64,000 bases of DNA from Polytrichum commune (taxonomy: Eukaryota; Streptophyta; Polytrichopsida; Polytrichales; Polytrichaceae), in assembly GCA_950295325.1 (NCBI GenBank), contig OX485806.1, positions 29,824,001 to 29,888,000 of the forward strand, given 5' to 3'. The notes under the pieces are model-generated. The model was not told the origin of the DNA, did not search any database, and saw only the letters and a list, made by a program, of their open reading frames with translations. Below, piece by piece: positions 48,738-59,990 of the stretch (positions within the stretch are counted from its first letter, which is position 1; each line of letters starts with the position of its first letter). A program made the translations under genes and the position numbers.

Positions 48738-51700
48738 ATGGAGCAAATGGAACTAGAGCATTTGAGTTCCGAGGAGGTGAGTTATTGTTGTAGTTTGCAA
48801 TGTGATGTAAACTTAATGTGGTATTAGGGGTTTTACGTTAAGGGTAAACATATTAACATGATTCTACAATGCAGGGATCATCACTCTCTGAAGCGGTATT
48901 CACGGAAGACGAGGCCGATGTTAGCATTGAGGACATTGATGTAAATTGCAGCGGGCTTAGAAGGGAGGAATGGCTGAACATTCCTGTGATGCTTGTAAAC
49001 GCGACCGGACAAAATGTGGCAAAAGAAATTTGCCGTAATGTCAATCCAATGGATTGTGTGGAAGACAAGTGTCTTGGAGAAGATAAAGTGGGTGTGCTTA
49101 TTATGGAGCCATTGGAGGGAATGATGGACATGGGATGGGTGTTCTCCTTACGAATGTGGCCCCTTGTGTTTATCACCAGAGGTATACTCTTGCACACCAC
49201 CTCCTAGTGAACACACGCAGGTTGCGTGTGCAAACCACATTGCTAGAAAGACGGAAGAAAGATGGGAAGAGGGCATATGTCACATCACGCACGACCTCCC
49301 AGAGTAGACCGACAAAAAAATCCCAGATTCTCAATAATAATAGCATCCAACAACTATCAGCCAGTGAGTGTTGTGATAGGGAGTGCACTAGATATTTTTC
49401 CAGGGAAGAGGCATTTGCGCTACAAACTGAGTTTTACACTTGTTCTCCACGGATGAGACATGCTAAACAACTCGAGGTCCATGGCCAATTACATGTACTA
49501 CCTGGATGCTCAACGAAGGTCGTTACCTTGTGTGGTCGCAATGTGTGTGAAAAAGCATGGAGACACATATTTGCCGTCTCCAAAACGACGTTCTATAGGA
49601 ACCGTTCAGAATTCAAGAGCGGTATGCGTCCACGCGATCATGGGAACCTAAACATGAAACGGAATCGAATATCCACCCAACAAGCTACTGCAACACTTTC
49701 GACTTTATTGGAAGACAAAGCAGATATGATGCCTCACAAGGCTCGCACATTGCCAAATGGCACACGTGTTGTTGAAATGGTATTGCCTCGCGGAACAAAA
49801 TGGAAGAAGTTTCTGGTTACAATCAATGAGGTCAGCATTCGATATGACCCAATTATCCGCTTTGTATGTGTCGATCAACCACAAGGTGTGTTTGTGGGTA
49901 TTTAATATACACGAATGGGTAATCATTAACATATCATATACGATATGGATCGAGAAGCATGTGAAGTATTATTAATGTTAAGTTATTTCTATATGTGCAG
50001 GTTAATGAGAAATGTGGTGTGCTCCCAATCTCTCTTTCAACTTTGAGCAAAATTCGGAATACCTACTTTAAGCACTACATAAAGAAGAGGGTTGGTGACA
50101 ATTTTGCTCGTTGTGGGAAGTGAATTCGTTTTCCGCGATTATACTTCAACATGTGAAAGGTTCAGCTGCACACACAGGATTTTCGAAACAATTGGAGAAG
50201 CACCAAGCGCAGCAATAATCAGCTCGCAATGCATACCGTTGCATGAGGGCTCTTTCAATTGAGCATCCCCGAAAGGTGTTGACGATTATTCACGACAAAA
50301 TGGATCATGGTAAAACCGCATCTCCTTGCTTTGCCTCCAAGAACAAAGATACCGATATGTTTACAAAGCTACCACTTTCTGTAACAGGCATGATGGCACA
50401 TGGACATGGAGATGAGAGATATGCCCACTATGCACTGGACATGTACCCTGGAGATTGCAACCATACTGTAGGGTCATTCGGGAGACTTCTACGTGATTTG
50501 GAGGAACCACCAATGTCATCATCCCGGAGTCTTTTTCATGGTGCTGGGCGGTCACCTCTTTATCGTGTTGTTCTTCATGGGAGCGAAATATGTTTGCAAG
50601 GGTTACGAGCCCCACCCACGGAGCCCATACCGGCAATTCCTCTTCCACCCATTCTGCATGATAATTGCTGGAAGGACAACAAGTGTAGGTTCGTAAAGGC
50701 ATTATGGTCTATGCTCACGGTGAAAGAAATATTCACGGAGGTACATGTGTCTTATCTATTGGTTGGCCACACCCATGACGACATCGATGCATCATTTGGA
50801 AGATGGAGAGTTGGACCTGCGTGAACACGACTACCCCACTATCCCCCTTCTCATGAAATCATACATGGATATGGAAAAGGTTCCTGTCATTCCACACATG
50901 ATAGAAGAACTTCCAGATTGGAGATCATACGTTAGGGAGCATATCCCAAGTGGTAAGGAGAAACTCATTGGGCACACAAAGGCTCAACAGTTCAAATTCT
51001 ATGTCCGAGATGATGGTTGGCCTGTTATGCAATACAAAGTGCTTAGCACGCATGAGGAGTGGTTGCCCAAAGACGGTGTGAAGATGTGGAAATCCAATAT
51101 AAAAGGGGAGCCCTGTCTTCCATCCGGGGACCCCTTTCCTGCACCACCGCGCGGTATGGCAAAACTGGAGGAAGTGGTTGTGGGACTGCAAGGATTCATT
51201 GACTATTGGCAATCAATATGTGACCATGACACGACAGGAGCATATATGGGTTCACACATGCATATTTTGCAGTACTGGATAGGGGTGAAGGAGGCATTAG
51301 AGACACCTCTCAGAAACGTATACACTGCTGGGCATGCATTATGGGAGGGATTCTGGCCACGGAGTAGGGTCGAAGCAGATGCACATCCTTTCATGCAGAA
51401 TGGAGAGCTTCGGGAAGAGCACCAACCGGACGACCATTATGTTGGTCCAGCAAACCTTCGTCCTGCAGCTGTTTTCCGCATTGCGGATAATGTGCACGAG
51501 GGGCATATGCTAATATTGCGTCCCCAAGAACAAGATATAGGTAGACCCATTTGGGTTTGTCGTGCTTTGTCTGGACCGAACTTGGCGGTCATGGGAGAGC
51601 ATCCACGTCAAATACTTGTACAATGGTTCACTCCCACTTCAACCGCCAGAGACCTATCAAAGAAATGGAATGGCTGGGACTCAAATCCTAACTTCAAGTG

Positions 51701-51974
51701 GAAACGTGATTTGAAGTATTCCGTTCCCGACTGGTAGCCAATCGATTGCATTTTGGCAGCTTGGCCTCTGCCAGAACATGAAGATGTGGAGCCCTTAAAG
51801 GTTACAATCCCAATAGAGCAAATTGGATTTGCCAAAGATAATCTTCGACGTTGTTCAATAGCTGAGCGTGGGAACAGGGTGGGTGGGGTGGACGTCGAGG
51901 AGCCTAGTGGGCAACAGGGAGGCCGTGGACATGGAACTGGTAGACGTAAGTCTGGGGGACGCGCATCCCGGTGA
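48738..51974 (+). pseudogene. Decayed DUF7869-type transposase-like gene
   Basis: Probable exons are 48738-48776, 48875-49087, 49180-49830 and 50001 onward. The frame then meets TGA (50121), a frame change and TAA (~50213). It is open again from ~50220 to ~50810, changes frame once more, and stops at TAG (51735), beyond which the same frame continues to 51974. Conserved pieces are HAKQLEVHGQLHVLPGC and VCEKAWRHIFAVSKTT (N-terminal half), TIIHDKMDHGK, LHDNCWKDNKCRFVKALW and YLLVGHTHDDIDASFGRW. I recognise the last as the hallmark of DUF7869 proteins, which are repetitive and TE-like in several eukaryotes. The three Asp-containing motifs could form an RNase H-like DDD/E site; that is inference. 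The ending is Gly/Arg-rich. With three or more disruptions it should not make a full protein. Confidence 0.72.
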
Positions 51975-52360
51975 TCAAAGACACCGGAATCCAAGGGCAT
52001 ACGGAATTAGAGGAGCAAGTGTGAAGATCCTAGTGTTTTGTGGTAGGTGATAGGGCGGTCCTTTTTTAACCGAACGAAGGATTTATTTGTTGATACTTGC
52101 AATATTGCTATATGTGCACATTGCAACCAATGACATACCTCCATGTGTGGTGTACACGCATTAATGTAATGTATACAAACCACAATGTAGGGCTTTTGAA
52201 CATTAATTTCCTCGCATTTTCGAGAATGTGTCATGCCCCAAGCTACATATGTGCTGTGTAATGTTGTACTTTGCCAACTAATAATGAATATTGTGAGTAT
52301 TGTGTGTAAGCGGTGTACAATAGTCAACGTTATGTCCCAAACACGGGCATTTGTACGAAG

Positions 52361-52565
52361 AAGTTCCCGATGAACGTTCCCACGTTCATCACGTTCCCAA
52401 CTGAGTTCACACACATGTTCCCATGTTCCCAATCTAGTTCCCCTGCACGTTCCCATGTTCCCACTGAAGTTCCTATACACGTTCCCATAAACGTTCCCAT
52501 GTTCCCACTCAAGTTCCCATGAACGTTCCCGGGGTCCAGATGGCGTTCACATACACGTTCCCACG
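52361..52565 (+). repeat. GTTCCCA minisatellite (subterminal array)
   Basis: Irregular repeats of (A)CGTTCCCATGTTCCCA with ~24-26 bp higher-order spacing. Reverse-complemented it gives GGGAAC, matching motifs inside the left end at 38885-38935. Subterminal motif arrays of this type often bind transposases. Confidence 0.75.
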
Positions 52566-53042
52566 TTGAATTTTGGTCAAACTTCACGTGTTTTGCAATT
52601 TTGGGACTCCCAAAAGTCCCATAATGTTTAATATCATGTTAAATATATTTACTTCAAAATAAGACAAAAATGTAATGTTCATTTGTTTCAAAATCCGTAT
52701 CCATGGTTTGGATTATATAAACAAAACAACATGCATGAATTCCAACATGAAATTCTACATCCATGGTATGAATGATAACAGTAAAACCATGTGAGGTAAA
52801 TCACCATTGGATTTCTACACTACAACTCCACTATATACACTAGTTATCCACACTACATCATGTCATCACAAGCCAACAATTTAGCAAGTTCATCAACACT
52901 CCATATAGGATTGTGAATGCAAATGTCAACATGTGGGTCTGCTGCAAATAGGGCGACGACTAATGCGTTGCCCTATTGGGGAAAGCTCTCCTTAAGCTCT
53001 TCAGGCAATTAGGAATATATGGTTTAATTTTTTACATGGAAT

Positions 53043-53255
53043 ATCCTAGGGGGGTCACTCCCATATTTTAGAAAACCAATGGCATGTGAAAACAAATATA
53101 AGGTCCACTTTAAAATTTTGACCTACAAATAAAAGAACATGTACTTGTAACAAAGGGCAAGTTATATATTAAACTCTATGGTATAAATAAATCCAGGTGT
53201 TTACAAATTGATCATGTTGGATTAATTCTAAAACAACATAACATAGGGTTTACCA
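53043..53255 (+). repeat. Dispersed repeat, second copy of 43570-43785
   Basis: GGGGTCACTCCCATATTTTA, GTCCACTTT and CAAGTTATATATT appear in the same order in both. It lies just outside the right end of the candidate transposon. Confidence 0.75.
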
Positions 53256-53259
53256 TCGT

Positions 53260-53978
53260 GGAAATTAAATTATATTATATTAGGGCCCCACACTATGATT
53301 GAGCACCATTAGATGACATCTCATGGATGTATCTTTATAGTTGGATGTAATCTGTTGGGTTAGATGTTGGAAGGGGTCCCGACAAGTTTGGACATTTTGT
53401 TTGGCTTTGCGAGTTCCCAAATAGGGTTTGTGGGACCTCTCCGAAGTTTTCATGTTGTATAGTTTTGTTAATGACTTATATATGAATATAATTGTTTTTT
53501 TTACATATACATATTGTCATTTGTATCTTATATCATTGAAATTGTACGTCTATTGCTTGTTTTTACAAAAACAAACTTGTATATAGGGGGTTTTAAAGAG
53601 CATGTTCCGAATGCACATGGTTCTTGGTCTTTAATGAAAGGTGCACCCCCATGTGACCTTTATTGTTCTTATGGTGGGGTTCACATTGGGTTTCAAAGTC
53701 AAAGAGCTAAGCCATCTTGTTAACCGAGAGTAAAATTTGGACCCAAGGAGTTTACACAAGGGCCCAAGTTCAAAGTATGAGAAAACTAAGTGGTGTTAAT
53801 GTGGCATTACTTTCCCATCAAATCTTGTTGGTCCTAACTCAAGACTCCTCCAAATTGGAGAAATCGAACTTCAAGCTTCGGTTCATTCTTGTTTGCAGTA
53901 GTAAGGTCTAGTTAAGGGGTCAAACTTGGTTGACGGAAGTCCACACGTAGTGTGGGTAGTTCCATATGTCCCGTGCTA

Positions 53979-54014
<36 letters not shown>

Positions 54015-54282
54015 CTCTCATTCATACAACATAAAAGCTTTGAAATAGTATGCAACCCGGAGGCTACTTTTTAAAGTTGATTTGACATTGGAATTAGCTT
54101 TAAAGATCTTGAAGTAGTGTACTTAGCAACAAACCTATGGGAGGGAGGGGGGGTTCAAGTTTTAAGTTTTATGTTGGATGCATGAGAGGTATACTTGTAT
54201 GTGATTGGTCCCTCCCTCCGTGCTACACATGGGCTACTTGGGAATTCCACGATAAATTTTGTGGGGCTGATGAGGAGTAATG
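53260..54282. other. Intergenic, no gene seen
   Basis: No supported gene. A GA microsatellite lies at 53983-54010. Confidence 0.5.
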
Positions 54283-54285
54283 TAA

Positions 54286-54549
54286 AGGTGGGTTTCCGGG
54301 TAGGCCACTCGCCCACTAGATTCTAGATAATAATAGGTTGGTCCGTGTTCTCATGTAGATAAACAAAAGCAACCAACGAAACCGACCAACCACATTTTGG
54401 TTGCCTACTAGAATGCTGAGGGATATGACCATGGGCCACTAGACTTCCAATCGCCCATCAAACACTTGAAGTAGCAATAGTTGATAAGCACATATGAACA
54501 CTACCCCACCAGAATTTGATGGACAAGTGGCCTCTAGGGAAACTCACCC
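54286..54549. mobile_element. Harbinger-like MITE, family B, copy 1
   Basis: Ends (A)GGTGGGTTTCCGGGTAGGCC and, reversed, GGGTGAGTTTCCCTAGAGGCC, then a mirrored C(A/T)(C/T)GCCCAC segment. Flanked by TAA (54283-54285 and 54550-54552). Confidence 0.75.
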
Positions 54550-55232
54550 TAAGCACACAAAATAGTACTTGCTTGCATATGGAAATCCACCTTTGTACTT
54601 CAACCCTCATATCAAAAGTAAGGCAGTGGAAATTGGCCATGTGGCTGTAGAAGACACAAAGGAAACAAACCCAACTTCTTTCCCGGCTTCTCACTAGACA
54701 CATGGCACACCTTGACTCCACATCACAACTAGGTGCTAAGGTCATTTGTAAAGGTACTAGCGTGTCACCAAATAGGCCATGAGAAGGGGTTTTAGTGGAG
54801 TCATCTCCATATATCACTTCACAAAAATAATCAACCTATTGCAAATTGATGCCTAACTAGAGTACACCGTTGATGGTAATAAATAGTGTCACATGCGTAA
54901 TAGTGCCCCTTACCCTATTTGGAGGCGTATGCCAAGTTACACTAATGATTAACAACTTCAACATTAGTGTCATCATATGACACTTGGCATTCAAGTGTGC
55001 TTATCGACATCGTGGCATGAGTGTTATGAGGTGTATGTCTATGTTATGTAATGGTCTAAAAGTTTGACTGAAAGTAAATGTAATTGACAATTGGCAATAG
55101 TATGCTCAAGAATATCTTTCACTTGCAAACTGGAATGTAAACACATGGCACTTGGCATTAGTATGCTCAGTATTATCTTCCCCTTGCATACTAACACGCA
55201 AGATTATCATTTCATGTATCCCATTATGATGA

Positions 55233-55383
55233 GGGTGAGTTTCCATGTATCCACAACCCTCCACATCCTAGCAAACCGTGGAAATGTTGTTGGATTGAGT
55301 CTTGTGCTTAACTACATGCGAACACCCCCTACCCACCGTTATCTAGAATCTGGTGGGCGAGTGGCCCACATGAAAACTCACCC
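55233..55383. mobile_element. Harbinger-like MITE, family B, copy 2
   Basis: Left end GGGTGAGTTTCCATGTA, right end (reversed) GGGTGAGTTTTCATGTGGGCC. The flanks are TGA (left) and TAA (right), consistent with a mutated TAA duplication. Confidence 0.6.
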
Positions 55384-55531
55384 TAATCTAATTGCCATAA
55401 TGTAAATGTTTTTTCACTTCAAAAATAATTTATGTTAACAAATAGTGTTAAATTGACAATTAGCGGATGTGACACTTTGAGCATGTAGGCATCTAGTTTA
55501 AATGGTTTGCCAATAGTGTGTGTGACACTAA

Positions 55532-55652
55532 GGGTTAGTATCCTTGTAGGCCGCTTGCCCACCAAATTCTAGTGGAAATGTAGATCCCACCTAGTGGCAT
55601 CTACATTTCCACTAGAATGTGGTGGACGAGAGGGATACATGGAAACTAACCC
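55532..55652. mobile_element. Harbinger-like MITE, family B, copy 3 (near-complete foldback)
   Basis: 121 bp that is nearly all inverted repeat: GGGTTAGTATCCTTGTAGGC on the left and, reversed, GGGTTAGTTTCCATGTATCC on the right, pairing through CTAGTGGAAATGTAGAT to a ~13 bp loop. Flanked by TAA on both sides (55529-55531 and 55653-55655). Confidence 0.85.
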
Positions 55653-55655
55653 TAA

Positions 55656-56440
55656 GCACCATATAAACGTTGCAGTGAACCCACACTTTAGATGCTTGGG
55701 TCTCACTAAAGGGTCTCAATTAGGTTAGTCCTTGCAACACTTGGATACTTGTAAATTGAGAAGTGGTACAGCACAAACCCATACTAGAAGTATATATTCT
55801 GGAGACGTTTAACGGGGATCACATGGGTACCTAATCACCGTACAACATGCTTCTTGAACAACTACTTGTTGGAGGCGGCATTTTGAATGGATAGTGCAAA
55901 ACGGCCCTAGATATGATCCATATGCATGGGCCCATAATGATCCATTGTGCATTTTGGATATGTTGCACAAAATCCTATGGGTAATCGTTGTTCAATCTGC
56001 CTCCAAAATGGTTGGTCATTGACAATGACATGTTGAGGGGATGGTGCGGAGGCAACCCTAAATATTGATTGATATCCATGACACAAACCCATACAAACAT
56101 ATAATATAGTTTGGAGATGTTTAATATTTAGAGCACGAGCCTGCCTCATGTAGATTCCATGTCGTAAGCCCGCATAGGCACGAGGGCAGAGCCCGAGTGC
56201 CTGGTGGGTTTACAACATGGAAATTGGCGCAAGGTAGACTTTTATCACACGTGAAAGATGGATAAAAAATCCACTCACAATTTCAAAATTATGTCGCATG
56301 TAGGTTGGCCCCATGAATAGGTTAACTCTTTATCCATTCTAATTACATTGGGTCAAAATCAAACCACAAAAACTTACACAACCTTTGTTATCCAAGCATA
56401 TAACAACCACCGGGAAACCGAGATTCATGTTTTCAAATAC
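55656..56440. other. Intergenic, no gene seen
   Basis: No supported gene or recognisable repeat boundary. Short open frames here have no family features. Confidence 0.45.
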
Positions 56441-56449
56441 TACACGGCA

Positions 56450-56840
56450 ATAAACACATGCTTTTACTTTGATGTATTTTATATTCTAATAAGTTTGTGA
56501 CGAAACATTATCATGGATGATTGAAATTGGGACAAAAAAAATCACTCAGTAAGCTTGTGGCAATAATTGCAACATTGTAAACCTATAATGCCCAAAGTTT
56601 TGCATAAGAAATGAACAATACTGTTAGATTTATATTTAGTGTTGGTGACACTACACCAACGGTTGATAATTACTGCCTATTAAACAAGACAAATACAATT
56701 GGTGACATTAAAGTACTCCCTCTGTCCCAAAACGTTTGTTGAACATTTTGGACAAACATTTTGGGACATAAAACTCCGGGGACGGAGGACAATCATTTTG
56801 GGACGGAGGGAGTAACATTTAGTGTAACTTAGTCCATATC
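56450..56840 (+). repeat. Dispersed repeat (family of 17055-17425), interrupted by a MITE
   Basis: ATTATCATGGATGATTGAAA and TTGGTGACA(T/C)TAAA align with 17220-17400 and 25480-25610. The match breaks exactly at the Stowaway-like insertion and resumes after it (ACATTTAGTGTA). Confidence 0.65.
56716..56812. mobile_element. Stowaway (Tc1/mariner)-like MITE
   Basis: 97 bp. Ends CTCCCTCTGTCCCAAAA and TTTTGGGACGGAGGGAG, flanked by TA (56714-56715 and 56813-56814). CTCCCTC(C/T)GTCCC is the classic Stowaway terminus. A partial second ...GGGACATAAAACTCCGGGGACGGAGG-like internal copy suggests a rearranged core. Confidence 0.93.
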
Positions 56841-57434
56841 TTCTAAGTCCTTAATATTCATACGACGACTGGCCCAAAGCATGAGCGTCGTCCACCTGCC
56901 CGCTTTCGAAGCGCGTCGTGAAGTGTCGCATGCAGGAGCTCGGGCTCTCCACAGTTTGCTGCTTCGATCGTCCGCCATCGCCACCTGGGGCCCAATGTGT
57001 CACTCTTCCGATCCACCAAACTTTCTCACCCACAACTAACTAATAAGCTTATTCCCTCATCATCATCTGATTCGCCGCCTCCCTGTTGCATTCTCTCTGC
57101 CAGGATCATGGAGGTTGGGATCTCCTCGCCCTTAAGTACCTCCAGATTGCAGGACACCATCACATTCAATGTTTGGTAGCACCACCGGCTTCTCTCATCA
57201 TTTCATTCATTCCCTTGTCGGAGCCCTGCTCGCTTCCGCAGTATATGATTTGGCACGCGGTGCATCTCTGCGGTGAAGTGAGATCATCAGATTTGTCGGA
57301 CAGCCACCTACATCCGATCGCATGGTTATAAGCCGGATCGAGCAGTAAGGAATTGCGCAGTTACAATTAAGGGCTCACAGACATTGCTACGTAGCTTGTA
57401 GTTGAGTTGATAAGCTTAGGAGGTGCAGGGAGCT

Positions 57435-59050
57435 ATGGCGGGAGCGACGAGGAAATCCTTGCCTCTGAAGTCAGTGAACCATGTGTCTCGGAACTGCCGA
57501 GACTTGCGAGCGTCGCTGGCATTCTATGAGCACGTCCTGGGCTTCGTCCCCATCAAGAGGCCTGGATCCTTCGACTTCGCTGGCGCTTGGTGAGTGAGTT
57601 GGAGGTTATGGGTTTCTTCCTCTGTTTACTGAGGGAATTAATTACCAAGAATGTGTTGGTGGAATACTGCAGAGAGACCCCATTTCCCTCAGATTTCTTT
57701 AAGGAGGTTGATTTGGAGTTTAATTTCATAATTCTCTGTTTGTCGAAGTTTTGGTGTTCATCCATGCATTAATGATTTCATCCGTCATGTGTGAGTAGAG
57801 TTTGGTGAGGCCGAACGGCAATCAGCCCGTGCATGCTGTCCTGTTTTGAAACCCTTGACAGGAATCATAACGTCGGTTGACCTTGCCATTTGTCGATTCC
57901 TTATTGTTAAAATGAGGACGTAGAAGGTGAGCAGGCGGGAGGAAGTGAGAGTACAAGGTTGTGCCTAGTATGGTAATCAAGAATGTGTGCCAGGTTAATA
58001 ACATAGCGTTGGTTTCTGCGTGCAGGCTATATAATTATGGCATTGGCATCCACCTCCTGCAGATTGACAACAAGGAGCTGGGATCTGTGCCTCCTGTGAA
58101 GAAGGAAATCAACCCACGAGATGATCACATCTCTTTTCAGGTGCACTTTACGTTCTGCACTTGTCAAAAGAATAGGTTGTGAGTTTCAGGATGATATTCA
58201 AAACTCGGGATGATGAACTCCGATAGTAGCGAGAGATCATTCAACTCTTGTCCGTTGTGGGACATAACCGGTCTGTTCGTGGGTGTGCAGTATAAGGTTA
58301 TGAATAAAATGTCCTGCGTGTGGATACAAAAATCCACGAGAGTTGTTAGAACTTAGAAACGCCATCCATTTGGATGAGCGACCGGTTATGATTGAGTGAA
58401 TCATAGTGGCGAGTAATAGGAAGATCACCTGTGCTAGCAAGATTCCTACGTTGGGCATCTTAACCTCAGGAAATAAGGGAGTCAAATGGAATATTTCCTG
58501 GGAATCAATTTTTTTGGACTTTCCTGGACAAAAGGAAAGGATGTGGTTCTCTCACTGTTGACTAACTTACTTTGCAGAGTCTAGTCTATGCTTCTTAAAA
58601 TTGCTAGCACATCAATCTCAGATTATAAAGAGAAGAGGTTTGAATGGCCCGTGTAATATTATAATTGTGGTGCGGTTCAATTAATTATCTTAGTTTCTTG
58701 GTATCCAGTGTGAAGACATTTTGTTGGTGCAAGCCATGCTGCAAGAGAACGGAATTAAGTGGACGAGTCGTGTCATCACGGAAGGCGGCGTGGAGGTTGA
58801 GCAAGTGTTTTTCCATGATCCGGATGGCTTCATGATCGAGATCTGCACGTGTGAGAAGCTCCCTGTGCAGCCGTTGGTGGCGTCTACTCTTGTGCGATAC
58901 CTCTCCGGCAACTGCAACCACACTAGTAATAACTCCCTCGACGATCTTGCTGCATTGTCTCTTCAACTGTTGCAAGGTTCAGATCCGCCTCTCCAAAGTG
59001 TCATGGACACAATAAGTAGCAGCAACAACAACTGCGTCGTCTGTGCATAA
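57435..59050 (+). CDS. Glyoxalase I-like (VOC superfamily) protein
   Basis: Exons 57435-57589, 58026-58140 and 58709-59050, GT-AG introns, 203 residues. The start MAGATRKSLPLKSVNHVSRN leads directly into the VOC fold: FYEHVLGFVPIKRPGSFDF, then WLYNYGIGIHLLQ, RDDHISFQCED and VFFHDPDGFMIEIC. It closely resembles the plant GLYI-4/GLYI-7 type lactoylglutathione lyase-like proteins. Of the usual four metal ligands, H16, H86 and E134 are in place, but the position after GIH (L/Q, residues 62-64) lacks the expected Glu, so classical methylglyoxal activity is doubtful. The ~65-residue tail after CTCEKLP is rich in Ser, Asn and Leu and lies partly in a region repeated downstream. Probably cytosolic; no targeting peptide is evident. 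Upstream sequence (56880-57000) is GC-rich, as in a plant promoter/5'UTR. Confidence 0.85.
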
Positions 59051-59990
59051 ATAAATGTCAATGAAGAGATTTTATACATTATACATGTTAGATATTCACA
59101 TTTGCAAATTTCGCAACTCAGGGTTTGGCAAAGAGGATGATGATTGATACTTACATGTCGATACAACAGCTCAATCTGGAGCTACAGTGTAGGATGTAAA
59201 TATGGTAGGAGGGTTAATTATGAATACTTCAGGCTGCAACTTTGTACAGAATGAGATCGAAATACATTCAAGTGGAATTAAATTCCATTCGGGACCTTTG
59301 TAACAAGCATCATCCTTCTGGTTTTGTCCACTTTACTACATTTTGTATATTCTGCCCTTGCATTTTGTCCCTCTTGCAAATCTTGCTTTGTCTCTTCAAC
59401 TGCTGCAAGCTTTGGATCTGTCTCTCCCAGGCGCCATGGACACAATTAAGTAGCAGCAACAACTGCGTTGACTCCGCATGAATTAATTTCAAACATGAAA
59501 TTCTACATATTATACATGTTGAACCCACGCATTTGTGAATCTTGGAAATCAGGGTTTGGCGAAGATGATGATTACAGGTACATGTTGATACAACAGCTCT
59601 ATCTGGAGCTACAACGTAGGATGTAAATGTGGTAAGAGGGTTAATTCAGCCTGCAGTCTGCAACTTTGTACAGAATGAGATCAAAATACATTCGAGTGGA
59701 ATTAAATTCCAGCTGGGACCCTTCTAACGGGCATCACCCTTCTGGTTTTTGTCCACTTTACTACATTTTGTTCATGTTCTTCTTGCATTTTCTCCCTCTG
59801 GTAAATGTGATAACGTGAATAACAATTTCCTCGATGATCCTACCGCTGTCTCTTCAACTGCTCCAAGTAGTAGCAACAACTGCGTTGCCTGCGCATGAAA
59901 TAAATTCAATCATTGGATTTTACATGTTACTATACATGTTAAACTTTCGCATTTGCAAATCTCCCAAACCAGAGTTTGGCAAAGATTATG
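58957..59990 (+). repeat. Tandem triplication of the glyoxalase gene 3' end
   Basis: GTCTCTTCAACTG recurs at 58957, 59390 and 59848 (spacing 433 and 458). Each unit repeats the last ~30 codons (TAGCAGCAACAAC, TGCGT...GCATAA), the 3' untranslated sequence (TATACATGTT, AGGGTTTGGC) and, in two units, ~250 bp beyond. The downstream units are diverged and not in frame with an upstream exon. Confidence 0.87.

Larger units (their letters stand above)
38827..52640. mobile_element. Candidate 13.8 kb DNA transposon bounded by inverted repeats
   Basis: Bases 38827-38858 and 52609-52640 are inverted repeats matching at 30 of 32 positions (core GATATTAAACATTATGGGAC). Just inside each end lie GGGAAC-type motifs, a few at the left (38885-38935) and a long array at the right (52361-52565), in mirrored orientation. 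The interior holds a decayed DUF7869-type gene (+), an FCP1-like phosphatase exon and two repetitive ORFs (-), and several nested MITEs. AAAT-rich flanks prevent calling a target duplication. The single-element interpretation is inference; the inverted repeats are directly seen. Confidence 0.5.

Noticed and set aside
51608-52000. 130-codon minus-strand frame with proline-rich end
   Set aside because: Opposite strand of the Gly/Arg-rich end of the DUF7869-type gene.
52007-52587. Minus-strand frames rich in G-T-W-E repeats
   Set aside because: Translation of the GTTCCCA minisatellite, not a protein gene.
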